A DNA stretch of 10,230 nucleotides from Chloroflexota bacterium (GTDB lineage: Bacteria > Chloroflexota > Limnocylindria > Limnocylindrales > CSP1-4): NCBI GenBank assembly GCA_021785115.1, contig JAJYGO010000146.1, positions 1 to 10,230 on the forward strand, read 5' to 3'. This document shows, in pieces, positions 10,134-10,230 of this stretch. The position numbers and the translations under genes are program-made. The notes beneath the pieces were generated by a model. It was not told the DNA's origin, ran no database searches, and was given only the letters and a program-made list of their open reading frames with translations. Positions within the stretch are counted from its first letter, which is position 1. Every line of letters begins with the position of its first letter.

Positions 10134-10230
10134 ATGGCGTCAATGGCCATCAACGACCTGGGGCCCATGCTCACCGCGAGCGAAGTGGCCGAGATGCTCC
10201 ACCTCCACGTCAACACCGTGAAGCGGCTGG
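10134..10230 (+). CDS. helix-turn-helix (excisionase/MerR-type) DNA-binding protein, partial at right edge
   Basis: Only the first 32 residues are in the window. LTASEVAEMLHLHVNTVKRL (13-32) matches the short winged helix-turn-helix of excisionase-type and HTH_17 proteins (LT..EVA..L.V...TV.RL). Start ATG 10134 has GAGGG eight nt upstream; ATG 10143 is an in-frame alternative. Such domains occur in phage excisionases, plasmid regulators and also as the DNA-binding head of longer chromosomal proteins, so the identity cannot be settled without the rest. The 474-bp gene-free stretch with a G-quadruplex motif before it suggests its own regulated promoter. Confidence 0.75.
   Translation, partial: MASMAINDLGPMLTASEVAEMLHLHVNTVKRL

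Overview
The window is about 70% GC and densely packed. It carries eleven genes, one of them cut by the right edge. Several genes use GTG starts and most have AGGAGG-type ribosome binding sites. GC content, codon use and gene families suggest a high-GC Actinomycetota or a high-GC Chloroflexota (Limnocylindria/Ellin-type soil or freshwater lineages). This is inference from style, because the window has no rRNA or other marker gene. Nothing looks like an insertion sequence, prophage, CRISPR array or tRNA.

Layout. Positions 1-478 hold no convincing gene. A Tat-exported arylsulfotransferase-family protein (479-2059, +) follows and converges on a minus-strand block across a 12-bp perfect hairpin (2090-2125). 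Read in its own direction, the minus block is: a large membrane sensor histidine kinase (7241-4686), a 66-residue repeat-bearing lipoprotein (4512-4312), a YggT-family membrane protein (4262-3822), a strong hairpin (3817-3781), an OmpR/KdpE-like response regulator (3576-2830), a second hairpin (2761-2730), and an SRPBCC-fold protein (2664-2164). Divergent from the kinase, with only 30 bp between start codons, is an 89-residue two-helix membrane protein (7272-7541, +). It converges on a small possibly HAD-like protein (8157-7732, -), which is divergent from a plus-strand group: a small zinc-ribbon protein (8373-8684), a J-domain protein (8717-9106), a HypA-like nickel chaperone (9318-9659), a 474-bp gene-free stretch with hairpins and a G-quadruplex motif, and the start of a helix-turn-helix (excisionase-type) gene (10134 to the edge).

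How the genes may work together. The kinase (DUF4118-like membrane sensor, two GAF-like regions, PAS-like region, HisKA, HATPase) and the KdpE-like regulator form a plausible two-component pair that has been split. The lipoprotein and YggT genes and a terminator-like hairpin sit between them, suggesting a cell-envelope stress or osmotic circuit in which the intervening envelope genes are either targets or sensory accessories. No kdpFABC genes are present. The zinc-ribbon and J-domain genes look like one transcript for a chaperone accessory. HypA stands apart from any hydrogenase or urease gene in this window. The main novelty candidates are the split two-component locus with its small repeat lipoprotein and a 16-bp palindrome upstream of it, the zinc-ribbon/J-domain pair, the HypA with an altered zinc motif, and the G-quadruplex motif ahead of the helix-turn-helix gene.
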